Assembly (NCBI RefSeq): GCF_013466425.1
Contig: NZ_CP059165.1
Coordinates: 310,001 to 374,000 of the forward strand
Length of the DNA: 64,000 nt
From: Mycobacterium vicinigordonae
GTDB lineage: Bacteria; Actinomycetota; Actinomycetes; Mycobacteriales; Mycobacteriaceae
Direction: 5' to 3'
Shown: positions 10,183 through 19,701 of the stretch, one piece after another
Layout of the letters: each line of letters begins with the position of its first letter
Position numbering within the stretch: the first letter of the stretch is position 1
The notes under the pieces: model-generated
What the model saw: only the letters and a program-made list of their open reading frames with translations
Told to the model about the DNA's origin: nothing
Database searches by the model: none
Position numbers and translations under genes: made by a program

Positions 10183-10418
10183 CAGATATGCACTCCCGTT
10201 CGGCGTAGCCGCGCGACAACGGCCTCGATGCCGTACCGGTCGATCACTTTGATGCCCTTCGCGCTGACCCGCAGTGTGACGCGCCTGCCTTCCGAGGGCA
10301 GGTAGTAGGTCTTGGTCTGCAGATTGGGCGACCAGCGTCGCCGCGTTCTGCGGTGCGAATGGGACAACGAGTTACCGAAACCGACTGTGCGGCCGGTGAC
10401 TTGGCAGCGGGCAGAAAT
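10182..10418 (-). CDS. rpmB: 50S ribosomal protein L28, probable AUU start
   Basis: 78 aa if translation begins at ATT 10418-10416, giving the canonical L28 N-terminus ([20 protein letters not shown]). A perfect AGGAGG (reverse complement of 10425-10430) lies 6 nt upstream of that ATT, and no ATG, GTG or TTG occurs at a sensible position. The in-frame ATG at 10481 overlaps the Zur box, so it would probably lie upstream of the transcript start. The only cysteine is the single one near the N-terminus, so this is a C-minus paralogue. First gene of the Zur-controlled rpmB-rpmG-rpsR2 operon; related by position to Rv0105c. Confidence 0.85.
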   Translation of the reverse strand: MSARCQVTGRTVGFGNSLSHSHRRTRRRWSPNLQTKTYYLPSEGRRVTLRVSAKGIKVIDRYGIEAVVARLRRTGVHI

Positions 10419-10424
10419 TTCGAG

Positions 10425-10430
10425 CCTCCT
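10425..10430 (-). promoter_or_regulatory. Shine-Dalgarno deciding the rpmB start
   Basis: AGGAGG on the minus strand with a 6-nt spacer to ATT 10418-10416. This is the main evidence for an AUU initiation codon in rpmB. Confidence 0.7.
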
Positions 10431-10465
10431 GTTTCGACAACCTCTGCAGCGCACTGTAGCCTTAA

Positions 10466-10480
10466 TGAAAATGATTTTCA
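10466..10480. promoter_or_regulatory. Zur box in divergent promoter
   Basis: TGAAAATGATTTTCA, a perfect palindrome around a single central base and a match to the mycobacterial Zur consensus (TGAAAATnATTTTCA type). It lies between rpmB (minus) and the cobW-like gene (plus), 13 nt before the latter's ATG. Zinc-loaded Zur bound here should repress both divergent operons. Confidence 0.93.
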
Positions 10481-10493
10481 ATAAGGGGTGTCA

Positions 10494-11693
10494 ATGAAGC
10501 GAACGCAGGTGGTGCTGGTGGCCGGCCAGGGTCCTACGGACGATGTGACGGGGACCTTATTACGCCAAACCGGGACCGCGGTGGTCGAGCATCGATTTGA
10601 CGGTCAGGTGGTGCGCCGGACAGTCATCATGTTGAGCGGGGGCGAGCTGACCGCGGTCGAGGAGGCGCTGGAGTTGGCGCACGGCTGCCTCGCCTGCACC
10701 ATCCGCAACGACCTGCTGGTGCTGCTGCGCAAGTTGCACCGTCGCTCGAACGTGGAACGCATCGTCGTGCACCTGGCGCCCTGGTTGGAACCCGAACCGG
10801 TGTGTTGGGCGATCAACCACGTCCGAGTGCGGGTCGGGCCGGGCTACCCGGACGGCCCGGCGGCCCACGACGTGCAAATCAGCGGTGTCGTCACGTGTAT
10901 CGACACGGAGCGGTGGCTTAGCCAGTCCCTCGGCGATGACCTGTTGCCGGACGGCCGCACGGTGGCCCAGGCCGCCGTCGGTCAAGCCGAATTTGCCGAC
11001 CTACTGGTGCTGACCCGGCCCGAACCCACCACGCTGGCGGTGCTGCGTCGCCTGGCTCCACGCGCTCGGATCACCGTCGGCACTGAACGCGTTGAACTGG
11101 CACTGGCGAACCTCGACGAGCAGTCCCGGTGTGGGCGCAGCGATTCGCCGCACGTGCCGCTGCTGGCCGGGCTACCCCCGCTAGCCCCCGACGGGCGCGT
11201 CACTATCGTCGAGTTCAACGCGCGCCGACCCTTTCGCCCGGAACGACTGCACGACGCGGTAGACCGGTTGCTCGACGGCGTCGTTCGCACCCGCGGCCGG
11301 CTGTGGCTGGCGAACCGCCCCGATCACGTCATGTGGCTGGAATCGGCCGGCGGCGGCCTGCGGGTCGCCTCGGCGGGCAAGTGGCTGGCGGCCATGACCC
11401 TCTCCGAGGTGGCCGGCGTTGACCCGGAACGGCGACTGTTCGCCGACCTGATGTGGGAATTCCACCACGGCGACCGGCACACCGCGATCACTGTGCTGGT
11501 CTGTGGTGCGGACCCCGCCGACATCACCTCGGTACTGCAGGCTGCGCTTCTCACCGACGCGGAGATGGCCGATCAAAGTCGATGGGACGGTTACGACGAC
11601 CCCTTTGGTGACTGGCACCAGGACCCGTGCCATGAAACGCCGGACGCGGCGGGCGAGTTCTCCGCCCACCGCAGCGGCGGAGAACAAGCATGA
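10494..11693 (+). CDS. CobW/COG0523-like putative zinc metallochaperone (Rv0106-like)
   Basis: 399 aa from the ATG at 10494 (AGGGG 5 nt upstream; GTG at 10488 is an alternative). It has the CobW layout with a C-terminal CobW_C domain (about residues 235-350) and a GCLACT motif that stands in for the usual CxCC metal site. The N-terminal P-loop is degenerate ([10 protein letters not shown] instead of GxxGxGKT), so GTPase activity is doubtful. It matches M. tuberculosis Rv0106, a Zur-regulon member. Its stop overlaps the rpmE2 start (ATGA). Confidence 0.88.
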   Translation: MKRTQVVLVAGQGPTDDVTGTLLRQTGTAVVEHRFDGQVVRRTVIMLSGGELTAVEEALELAHGCLACTIRNDLLVLLRKLHRRSNVERIVVHLAPWLEPEPVCWAINHVRVRVGPGYPDGPAAHDVQISGVVTCIDTERWLSQSLGDDLLPDGRTVAQAAVGQAEFADLLVLTRPEPTTLAVLRRLAPRARITVGTERVELALANLDEQSRCGRSDSPHVPLLAGLPPLAPDGRVTIVEFNARRPFRPERLHDAVDRLLDGVVRTRGRLWLANRPDHVMWLESAGGGLRVASAGKWLAAMTLSEVAGVDPERRLFADLMWEFHHGDRHTAITVLVCGADPADITSVLQAALLTDAEMADQSRWDGYDDPFGDWHQDPCHETPDAAGEFSAHRSGGEQA

Positions 11694-11956
11694 AGCCAGG
11701 CATTCACCCCGACTACCACCCGGTGGTGTTCCAAGACGCGAACACCGGTGTCAGGTTCCTCACCCGATCCACGGTCTCGAGTTCTCGGACCGTCGAGTGG
11801 GAAACCTCGGCGGGACTGCGGTCGTATCCACTAGTGATCGTCGAGGTGACCGCCGATTCCCACCCATTCTGGACCGGAAAACAGCGCACCCTTGACGCGG
11901 CCGGCCGAGTCGATCGGTTCAACCGTCGTTATGGATTGGGTGGTCATCGGGCCTGA
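11690..11956 (+). CDS. rpmE2: 50S ribosomal protein L31 type B, zinc-independent
   Basis: 88 aa type B L31 ([16 protein letters not shown] start; SHPFWTGKQ motif near residue 58) lacking the CxxC pair of the zinc form. It is translationally coupled to the cobW-like gene by an ATGA overlap and so falls under the same Zur box. Together with rpmB, rpmG and rpsR2 it completes a zinc-sparing ribosomal set. Confidence 0.93.
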   Translation: MKPGIHPDYHPVVFQDANTGVRFLTRSTVSSSRTVEWETSAGLRSYPLVIVEVTADSHPFWTGKQRTLDAAGRVDRFNRRYGLGGHRA

Positions 11957-12008
11957 CGGGACCGTTGAGCCGAGGGGGCTGGACGCACCCGGCCGTCAGC
12001 TGACATTG

Positions 12009-12021
12009 TGACCATGGGTCA
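12009..12021. promoter_or_regulatory. Short inverted repeat before the SDR/acyl-CoA ligase pair
   Basis: TGACC-ATG-GGTCA, arms of 5 bp with a 3-nt centre, ending 9 nt before the ATG at 12031. It could be an operator, but short palindromes of this size also occur by chance. Confidence 0.3.
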
Positions 12022-12030
12022 TTATGGGCT

Positions 12031-12954
12031 ATGACGGCTGGAACGCACTCGAAGGACGCACCGATGAACCTGGTTTCGCAGGCTTTTGATTGGGGTGTCG
12101 ACAGGTTGGCGAACCCGGCGCGGATATCGGATCCCGACCGGCTGCGCGCAGTCGTCTCCGGCAAGACCATCCTGGTCACCGGCGCCTCCTACGGCATCGG
12201 CGAGGCCACCGCGCGCAAGCTGGCCGCGGCGGGCGCCACGGTATTGGTGGTAGCCCGCTCGGTCGAACGTCTCGACGACGTCGCGGCCTCGATCAACGCC
12301 GGCGGGGGCCGGGCCGTGGTCTACCCGACCGATCTCAGCGACGAGGACGCCGTCAGTCACCTGGCCAAACAAATCTACGAAGATCACGGGCCACTTGACA
12401 TCGTGGTGAGCAACGCGGGCAAGTCGCTGCGCCGCTCACTGCACGAACAGTACGACCGGCCGCACGACTTTGCGCGGACCATCGGGGTGAACTATCTGGG
12501 GCCGATCTGGCTGATGCTGGGAGTGCTGCCGGCGATGCGCGAGGCCGGCCGCGGGCAGATCGTCAACGTCTCGAGCGTCGGCGTGCGCGTGGCTCCCGGC
12601 CCGCAATGGGGTGCTTACCAGGCATCCAAGGGGGCGTTCGACCGCTGGCTACGCAGCGTGGCGCCGGAACTGCACGGCGACGGGATCGACGTCTCCACGA
12701 TCTATTTCGCGCTGGTCCGCACCCGGATGATCGAACCCACCCCGCTGCTGGGCCGGCTTCCCGGTCTGACGCCCGACCAGGCAGCCGACGCGGTCGCCCA
12801 GGCGATCATCGAGCGGCCTCGCACCAACGAGCCGCCGTGGGTGTGGCCGGCCGAACTGGCCTCGGTACTGCTGGCCGGACCGGCCGAACGGGCCGCCCGG
12901 ATCTGGTACCGCCGCTTTTTCACCGCGGCCGATAGCACGGGCGCCCGGTCGTGA
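12031..12954 (+). CDS. Short-chain dehydrogenase/reductase (SDR)
   Basis: 307 aa from ATG 12031 (an ATG at 12064 is an alternative). Classical SDR motifs: TGASYGIG, NAGKS and the active-site YQASK. Its stop overlaps the GTG start of the acyl-CoA ligase gene (GTGA), so the two are coupled. It is probably a reductase or dehydrogenase acting on a lipid or acyl-derived carbonyl; the substrate cannot be read from sequence. Confidence 0.85.
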   Translation: MTAGTHSKDAPMNLVSQAFDWGVDRLANPARISDPDRLRAVVSGKTILVTGASYGIGEATARKLAAAGATVLVVARSVERLDDVAASINAGGGRAVVYPTDLSDEDAVSHLAKQIYEDHGPLDIVVSNAGKSLRRSLHEQYDRPHDFARTIGVNYLGPIWLMLGVLPAMREAGRGQIVNVSSVGVRVAPGPQWGAYQASKGAFDRWLRSVAPELHGDGIDVSTIYFALVRTRMIEPTPLLGRLPGLTPDQAADAVAQAIIERPRTNEPPWVWPAELASVLLAGPAERAARIWYRRFFTAADSTGARS

Positions 12955-14522
12955 CGGACAGTATCGTGGCCACCGCAGTCCGCGCGGTGACGTCGTCGGG
13001 ACTGCTTGGTCCACCCGGGCCGGCCGCGGCGCTGCGCGTCGTCTGCGAGGCGGCGCGGGGCGGCACCAACCTCTACACGCTGCTGGCGGTTTCGGCGGCC
13101 CGATGGCCGGATCGAACCGCGATCGTCGACGACGACGGCACGCTGAGTTACCTTCAGCTGCAAGCGTTCACCGAATCACTGGCCCGCACGCTGCTCGAGG
13201 CCGATGTCCAAGCGGGCCAATCCGTCGGAGTCATGTGCCGCAACGGACGCAACTTCGTCGCGGCGGTGTTCGCCACCGGCCTGGTGGGCGCCGACATCGT
13301 GTTGGTCAACACCGAGTTTCGCGCCGACGCGCTGGCGGGTGCTCTGGCAGGTCACCAGATCCGGACGATGTTCTGTGACAACGAGTTTCTCGACCAGATC
13401 CACCGCACCGCGGAATCGATCACCGCGATCGACCCGCAGCAGGTCCAAGCGCGCCGCGGCGCCAGGCCCCGAGTGGCGTCTTCGGGCCGCATCGTCCTGC
13501 TGACGTCGGGTACGACGGGAGTGCCCAAAGGAGTGCCTCGAAGGCCAAAGGTCAGCTCGGGGCTGGGGGTCGGCGTCACCCTGCTCGAGCGCACCGGTCT
13601 GCACGTCGGAACCCGAATGGCCATGGCGACACCCATGTTTCACGGTTTGGGGTTTGGGATGCTGACACTGACCGTCTGCCTGGGCGGCACGATCCTTACC
13701 CATCGTCGCTTCGACGCCGAAGCCACCCTGGCCCAAGCCTCGCTGCACCGCGCCGACTCGATGAGCGCGGTGCCGATCATGCTGGCCCGGATCCTGGACC
13801 TACCGCAGCGGATCCGGTCACGAAATCCGTTGTCCTACTTGCGGGTAGTGGTGTCCAGCGGTGACCGGCTCGAGCCTGGCCTGGCTCGGCGGTTCATGGA
13901 TGTCTACGGTGATGTGGTCTACAACCTGTATGGGTCCACCGAGGTGGGCATCGGGTCTTTGGCCACACCCGCCGAGCTGCGCCGGTTTCCCGAGACGGTT
14001 GGCCGGCCCGTCGCCGGCTGCCCGGTGCGGATCTACAGCCGCAACGGCAGACCTGTCGGCCCCCGTGTTACGGGCCGCATATTCGTTGGCGGGGAACTGA
14101 ATTCGGAGGGTTACACGGGAGGAGCCGTCCTGCTCGAACGCAAAGCCGTCATGGACGGCATGACCAGTACCGGCGACATGGGGTACCTCGACGAAGACGG
14201 CCGGCTCTACATCGTCGGACGTGAGGACGACATGATCGTGTCAGGTGGGGAGAACGTCTATCCCCGCGCACTGGAAAATGCTCTGGCCGGCCATCCTGAC
14301 ATCGCCGAGAACGCGGTTGTCGGTGTGCCCGACGAACAGTTCGGCAAGCGGTTGGCGGCCTTCGTTGTGCCGCGGCCGGATAGCGACATCGACGAGTCGG
14401 AGCTGCGAGAGTTCTTGAAGGGCAAGGTTTCCCGTTTCGAACAGCCTCGCGATATCAACATCGTGAGCAGCATCCCGCGCAATCCAGCCGGCAAGGTGAT
14501 CCGTCGGGAGCTGTCCGGCTGA
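12951..14522 (+). CDS. AMP-forming acyl-CoA ligase (FadD type)
   Basis: 523 aa from GTG 12951. ANL-superfamily motifs: P-loop LLTSGTTGVPKGV, YGSTEVG, the hinge GREDDMIVSGGENVYP and a C-terminal catalytic Lys in NPAGKVIRREL. It activates a carboxylic acid, probably a fatty acid, through an acyl-adenylate. It is coupled to the preceding SDR gene and convergent with ctpI (stops about 1 nt apart). Which FadD it corresponds to was not decided. Confidence 0.87.
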   Translation: MTDSIVATAVRAVTSSGLLGPPGPAAALRVVCEAARGGTNLYTLLAVSAARWPDRTAIVDDDGTLSYLQLQAFTESLARTLLEADVQAGQSVGVMCRNGRNFVAAVFATGLVGADIVLVNTEFRADALAGALAGHQIRTMFCDNEFLDQIHRTAESITAIDPQQVQARRGARPRVASSGRIVLLTSGTTGVPKGVPRRPKVSSGLGVGVTLLERTGLHVGTRMAMATPMFHGLGFGMLTLTVCLGGTILTHRRFDAEATLAQASLHRADSMSAVPIMLARILDLPQRIRSRNPLSYLRVVVSSGDRLEPGLARRFMDVYGDVVYNLYGSTEVGIGSLATPAELRRFPETVGRPVAGCPVRIYSRNGRPVGPRVTGRIFVGGELNSEGYTGGAVLLERKAVMDGMTSTGDMGYLDEDGRLYIVGREDDMIVSGGENVYPRALENALAGHPDIAENAVVGVPDEQFGKRLAAFVVPRPDSDIDESELREFLKGKVSRFEQPRDINIVSSIPRNPAGKVIRRELSG

Positions 14523-14523
14523 A

Positions 14524-17500
14524 TCAGTCGGACTCCGACTCCTGCGACTCCAACGCCGGTGTCACCGCACCGACCGTTTTGTTCAGCCACTGCGGCGCCA
14601 GTACGGAGATCACCGTGGTTCCCGCGGTGGCGCCGATCACTCCCGTCCACGCAACGGGTCCCAGGGGTGTGCAACCGAAGAACTGGCTCAGTACCGGCGT
14701 CTGAATAATGCCGACCAACACTCCCGCACTGCCCAACGCGGTCGCGACCACCAGTGGACTGTGTCTGCGAGTCAACAGTGTCTGTGCCAGCTGCGTGGTC
14801 ACCAACGCGGTCAAACCCATTGTGGACGTGCGTCGTTCCGTTCCGGGTGTCCACCGCCCGATCGTCCAGGCCGCGGTCGCACCGGCAGCCGTGACCACGC
14901 CGCGGTTGACGATCTGACGCATCAAGGTGTCACCCAGTGACGGCGTCGGTTGGGTCAGCACCTCGCGCTGACGGATGCGGCGAGCCGCCTCGACCTCTTC
15001 GTCGGTGAGACTCTCGTCCTCTTCGGGGTCGTCGTACTGCGAGGTGACCGCGACCGCGAGAGCAGGGAACATGTCGGTGAGCAGGTTCACCAGCAGCAGC
15101 TGGCGCGTCCCGACCGGCGCCCGGCCCTGCCCGAACGCGGTCCCGATGATGGTGAACAGAACTTCGCCGACGTTGCCGCCGACCAGGATGGTCACCGCGT
15201 CACGGACCCCCGCCCACATGCTGCGACCCTCGACCAGCGCGTCGAGCAGCACACCCAGGTCGTCGTCGGTCAACACGATGTCTGCGGCGCCGCGGGCGGC
15301 CGAGGAGCCGCGGCCGCTGACGCCGATGCCCACGTCGGCCATTCGGATTGCGGCGGCGTCGTTGGCGCCATCGCCGACCATCGCGGTGACACGACCGGAG
15401 CGCTGCAGCGCCGCCACGATCTGCACCTTCTGTTCCGGACTGACGCGGGCGAACACCTGGACGTCGGCGGCAAGCTTCGCGTGCCCCTCGGCGTCGATAT
15501 TGGCAAGCTCTGCACCCGTCACCACCTGGGCGTCGGCGGGTAGACCGAGCTGACGCGCGATGGCGCGGGCGGTCACGGGATGGTCGCCGGTGATCAGCAC
15601 CACGTTGCGATCGGCGGCCACTAGCTCTTCGATCAGTGGGCGCGACGAGACCCGGGCGGTGTCGGCCAGCCCGACATAGCCGAGGAGTTCGAGGTCGTGG
15701 GCGGCGGCGTCGACATCGTCGGCGTCGGTCGCTTCGTCGGACGTTTCGTGTACCCACGTGCGTTGCGCGACGGCGAGCACCCGCAGCCCTTGCTCGGCGA
15801 GGTGCTGCACCAGCGCGTCGGCGTGCCGCCGGTCAACATCTGGGTGGTCGAACCGGCAACGTGGCAACACCACCTCAGGCGCGCCCTTGAGCATCAACAG
15901 CGGCGCCTGGTTGGTGCCTGCTTGTGCGCCGATCGAGGCGGCGAAACCGCGGCTCGATTCGAACGGCACCTCCGCGAGGATGGTCCAGTCCGAATCACCG
16001 TGACCGTTAAGCGAATTGGCCGCCGTGATGATCGCCTCGTCGGTGGCGTGCGCGTGCCCCTGCCCGTCCTGCGGCTGGGTGGACGCGCGGGCCGCGGCCT
16101 GCAACACCGCAATAGACTGCGGGTCGCCGGGCGCGGCGAACGGACCCTCGGGATCGGCGTCCCTGGGCACGGCCCGCACGACGCGGAGCCGGTTCTCGGT
16201 GAGTGTGCCGGTCTTGTCGAAACAGATGGTGTCGACCCGGCCTAGCGCCTCGATGGTCCGCGGTGAGCGCACCAACACGCCCCGGGCCGTCAGGCGTTGC
16301 GCGGCGGCCAGCTGGGACAGCGTGGCCACCAAGGGCAGGCCCTCCGGGACCGCGGCGACGGCGATCGCGACGCCGTCGGCGACCGCCTGGCGTAGCGAGG
16401 AGCGGCGCAGCAGCGCCAAACCGGTCACGGTGGCGCCGCCGGCCAGGGTGAGCGGCAGCACCTTGCTGGTCAGCTCGCGCAGTCGGGCCTGGACGCCGGC
16501 GGACGTCTCAACGTTGGCGACCGCCGAGATGGCTCGCTGGGCGGCGGTGCCGACGCCGGTAGCGACGACGATCGCGCGCGCTCGCCCCGCGACGATCGTG
16601 CTGCCCTCGAAGAGCATGCTCGCGCGTTCGGGGTCGTTGACGGCGACGGAGTCCACCTGCTTGTCGACGGGCAGCGACTCACCGGTGAGGAAGGACTCAT
16701 CGACTTCGAGGTCTTCGGCGACCAGGATCCGGGCGTCGGCCGGCACCACCTCCGGTGCGGCCAGGTCGATGACGTCGCCGGGGCGCAGCTTCTTGGCCGA
16801 GACGGTGGCCGTGCGGGTGGCGCTGCGAGCGGCTTCCAGGCGGCGGCGAGTCGTCGCCATCGCCGGCACCACCACGCGCCGCACCAGCTGGTCCTGTTCG
16901 GCGAACAGCTCCGCGGCCGCGGCCTCGGCCCGCAGACGCTGCACCCCGCCGGTGACCGCGTTGACGGCCATCACGCCGGCCACCAGCAGCGCGTCCACAT
17001 TGCTACCGACGATTGCCGACGCCGCCGCGCCGACGGCCAGTATGGGCGTCAGCGGGTCAGCCAGTTCGTGGCGAGTGGCGATCGCCAGCCTTCCCAGCGC
17101 TTGAACGGGACCCCGCAGCGGGGCGACCACAGGCTCGTAGGACAGGTCGTCGAGCCGTCGCCGCCAGGTTGGGGTGCCGGGTTCGACCGCAAGCGGGCGC
17201 GAACCGCCGGCCAATCGCGAATAGACGATCTCGGGGTCCAACGCGTGCCAGGCGGTCAACGGCTGCGGCGTGGGATCGGGCAGCCGCAGCACCCGGGTGG
17301 CCGAGAAGGTTCCGGACAGCAGTGCCGTCGCCCCGGCGGCGTTGACCGGGTTGAGCCAGCGCCGGAAGGTCGCCGGGTTCGCAGATCGGGTGTCCTCGCC
17401 GGTGACCAGTAGCAACCCCGCCAGGGTGGTCCCGCCCTGGGCCAGGTGGACGGCGGACTCGGTGGCCGCGCGGGCCACCGGCAGCGCGGACAGGATGCGC

Positions 17501-19368
17501 ACGGCGGCGGCTAGGTCGGTGCCGGTGATGATGTCGGCGGTCCACGGCGTCGCCGCGCGTGGGTCGTCGAGGGCGACACCGATGTCGGCGATGGCGAGGG
17601 CGGCCAGCGTATCGGTCGAGGCGAAGTCGCGGTGCAGCGCGGTGATCAGCAGCACCGGCCCGCGATCCGCCCGTAGCTCTCGCACCACCTTGAGTAGCGG
17701 TGTACCCGGCGGGTGCGTGGAGCCGACGCTGGCCGAGAGGTCCTCGGTACCGGCCACATGACGCAAGACCACCCGGGCGCCGGTGCGGTGCGCGGTCTGC
17801 AGCAGCGGGATCGCGTACGGGTCGACCTCCCATCCCACGTCCACGTGTCCGACGCGCCGGCCCTCGCAGATCAGGTCTGCGTGCTCCAAACCCTGCGCGG
17901 GTGCGGCCGACGGGCCTTGCGGCCGAAGCCATTTCAGCCGCGCCCCGGCGGCGGGCAATTCGTCGGCGTCGGGTTCGGGGGGTTCCTCCTCGTGCAGCAG
18001 CGCATCGGCGACCTCGTAGACGCGGTCGTCGTCCCAGCCGGGTTCCTCGCCCCACGCACTCAGCACCGCCCGATGGTCACCGCGCAGCGCGGCGCCGTCG
18101 ATCACGACCACCTGCACCCGGTCCAGTCGGCGCAGCGCGCCGGGGTCCAGTACCAGCAACCCGGCATTGGCCAGGCCGCGGCCGAGCGTGCTGGCGAATG
18201 CCTGCCTGCCGAGGTGCGCTGCCTTCGGCACGCCGGCCAGAATCGCTTCCGCAGCTTCGGCGGCGCCGCCGCCGGCAAACAACGCGCCCGCGGCGGCGAC
18301 CACCGAGCCGCTCGCTGCCTGGTTTACGTAATTCTCCAGCGGCCCGGCCATCGAGCCCTTCTCGGTGTCGATCGCGGCGTCGATGGCCCCGTCGACGACG
18401 ACGTGGGAAGCCTCACCCGCCGCGGTCGCCGCCCAATTGTGCCGGGGAACCTGCTCGTCTCCCGCAGACGACAGCACCGGGACCACCGGAGCTTGCGGAC
18501 GTTCGGGTGAGGCCAGTTCTGGTTCGCGTTCTCGCCAGCGCTGCCGGTGTGCCGCCGCTTCGGACAGCTGCAGGGTGCGCTGCACCAGATCGATTAGTGG
18601 TGTGCCCACCGACTGGCTGAGCCCGTAGGCCAGCGCGGTGGAGCCGCTTAGTGCAAGGTCGGTCCCGACCCGGCCGAGTTTGGACTCGAGCACGGCTACT
18701 ACCCGCGGCTGATAGTTGATTAGCGCGGCTGCCGCTCGCGCGCTGCGCGGCGCCACCGGCAGGCGGGTGAACCAGCCCGTCACTGCCGCGCCCACGGCTA
18801 TCACGTCCATCGTGGCGACGGTTAGTGGCACCAGGATCGCCAGCGGGTTCGCCGGGTCCGCGAAGGGTGCGGCCGGCGGCGCCGAGACCGAATCGGAGCC
18901 GGCGAGGTCGGCGGCGACCGCTGCCGCTGTGTCGCGTACCTCGTCCAGCACGGCGTCGGTGTTCGCGCCCGCGTCGACCTCGATGACCAGCCGGCCCAGC
19001 GCGCCCTCGACGTGCGCCTTGGCCACGCCGTCAATCCGGCGCACGGGCTCCTCGATCACCGCCGCGTACTCGTGCCACCGCGGAAAGGGCAGCAGGGGAT
19101 CGAGGTCCAGATGGATGCGTCGGCCACTTTGCCAACGCACGGGTGGAGTGACCGGCTCTAGCGCGGCATCGTCAGACCCGAGCCCGATCGCCCGCCCGGT
19201 GGTTTGTGCGACCGACTGCACCACCGGCCCGACCAGTTCGGTGACCGGGCTGGTCAGCGTCTGCACCGCCCCGACAGCGCCCGCGGCACCGCTCACTCCG
19301 GCTTGGAATATTTGACCCGCTGCACCGGTGAGGGAACCGACAATGTCGGTTACACCCGGGATCTTCAT
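14524..19368 (-). CDS. ctpI: Giant P-type cation-transporting ATPase CtpI
   Basis: 1614 aa, close to M. tuberculosis CtpI (Rv0107c, 1632 aa). The N-terminal approximately 750 residues are unusual: hydrophobic spans, an HMA-like fold without a CxxC, and a degenerate second ATPase-like region. A complete P-type ATPase core follows with DESFLTGESLPVDKQ (actuator), PEGLPLVATLSQLAAAQ (membrane helix 4, P2-like), DKTGTLTENRLRV (phosphorylated Asp), GDGANDAAAIRMADVGIGV (hinge) and C-terminal helices. The transported ion is unknown. It is transcribed toward the acyl-CoA ligase gene. Confidence 0.93.
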   Translation of the reverse strand: MKIPGVTDIVGSLTGAAGQIFQAGVSGAAGAVGAVQTLTSPVTELVGPVVQSVAQTTGRAIGLGSDDAALEPVTPPVRWQSGRRIHLDLDPLLPFPRWHEYAAVIEEPVRRIDGVAKAHVEGALGRLVIEVDAGANTDAVLDEVRDTAAAVAADLAGSDSVSAPPAAPFADPANPLAILVPLTVATMDVIAVGAAVTGWFTRLPVAPRSARAAAALINYQPRVVAVLESKLGRVGTDLALSGSTALAYGLSQSVGTPLIDLVQRTLQLSEAAAHRQRWREREPELASPERPQAPVVPVLSSAGDEQVPRHNWAATAAGEASHVVVDGAIDAAIDTEKGSMAGPLENYVNQAASGSVVAAAGALFAGGGAAEAAEAILAGVPKAAHLGRQAFASTLGRGLANAGLLVLDPGALRRLDRVQVVVIDGAALRGDHRAVLSAWGEEPGWDDDRVYEVADALLHEEEPPEPDADELPAAGARLKWLRPQGPSAAPAQGLEHADLICEGRRVGHVDVGWEVDPYAIPLLQTAHRTGARVVLRHVAGTEDLSASVGSTHPPGTPLLKVVRELRADRGPVLLITALHRDFASTDTLAALAIADIGVALDDPRAATPWTADIITGTDLAAAVRILSALPVARAATESAVHLAQGGTTLAGLLLVTGEDTRSANPATFRRWLNPVNAAGATALLSGTFSATRVLRLPDPTPQPLTAWHALDPEIVYSRLAGGSRPLAVEPGTPTWRRRLDDLSYEPVVAPLRGPVQALGRLAIATRHELADPLTPILAVGAAASAIVGSNVDALLVAGVMAVNAVTGGVQRLRAEAAAAELFAEQDQLVRRVVVPAMATTRRRLEAARSATRTATVSAKKLRPGDVIDLAAPEVVPADARILVAEDLEVDESFLTGESLPVDKQVDSVAVNDPERASMLFEGSTIVAGRARAIVVATGVGTAAQRAISAVANVETSAGVQARLRELTSKVLPLTLAGGATVTGLALLRRSSLRQAVADGVAIAVAAVPEGLPLVATLSQLAAAQRLTARGVLVRSPRTIEALGRVDTICFDKTGTLTENRLRVVRAVPRDADPEGPFAAPGDPQSIAVLQAAARASTQPQDGQGHAHATDEAIITAANSLNGHGDSDWTILAEVPFESSRGFAASIGAQAGTNQAPLLMLKGAPEVVLPRCRFDHPDVDRRHADALVQHLAEQGLRVLAVAQRTWVHETSDEATDADDVDAAAHDLELLGYVGLADTARVSSRPLIEELVAADRNVVLITGDHPVTARAIARQLGLPADAQVVTGAELANIDAEGHAKLAADVQVFARVSPEQKVQIVAALQRSGRVTAMVGDGANDAAAIRMADVGIGVSGRGSSAARGAADIVLTDDDLGVLLDALVEGRSMWAGVRDAVTILVGGNVGEVLFTIIGTAFGQGRAPVGTRQLLLVNLLTDMFPALAVAVTSQYDDPEEDESLTDEEVEAARRIRQREVLTQPTPSLGDTLMRQIVNRGVVTAAGATAAWTIGRWTPGTERRTSTMGLTALVTTQLAQTLLTRRHSPLVVATALGSAGVLVGIIQTPVLSQFFGCTPLGPVAWTGVIGATAGTTVISVLAPQWLNKTVGAVTPALESQESESD

Positions 19369-19701
19369 TCAGCACCCTTCGACTAGGTCTACCTCGCCAT
19401 CCTTCCGGCGTCGCGCGAAGCTGTCCACACGGCCCGTGCAGCTAGCAGTCCGAGAGGTTCGGCGGGAGGCCGAATGCGAACAAGAGCGCCGATGCTGGCA
19501 CTCCGGGACAGCGGGTTGGCTGTTGGCGCCGGTGCGGGCCATCTCGCGGGCGACAACCATAACTACTTGAGCCGCATGGAGTTAACTCGCCGAGAGTCAG
19601 GTAGTCGTCGCAATTGCAATGGCGGCAACGAAATTGGCGTCACACGGATGTCGCGCCGGCCGTTGCTCGGTCACACGACGCGGAATGAACCTTCGAAATC
19701 G
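19369..19701. other. Intergenic region upstream of ctpI
   Basis: About 330 nt with no convincing coding sequence on either strand. It should contain the ctpI promoter. M. tuberculosis has a PE_PGRS gene (Rv0109) near this position; no GGA/GGN-rich PGRS repeat is present here. Confidence 0.5.

Noticed and set aside
16016..17104. 362-codon plus-strand frame inside ctpI
   Set aside because: Ser/Arg/Ala-rich shadow opposite a well-supported P-type ATPase; no ribosome site.
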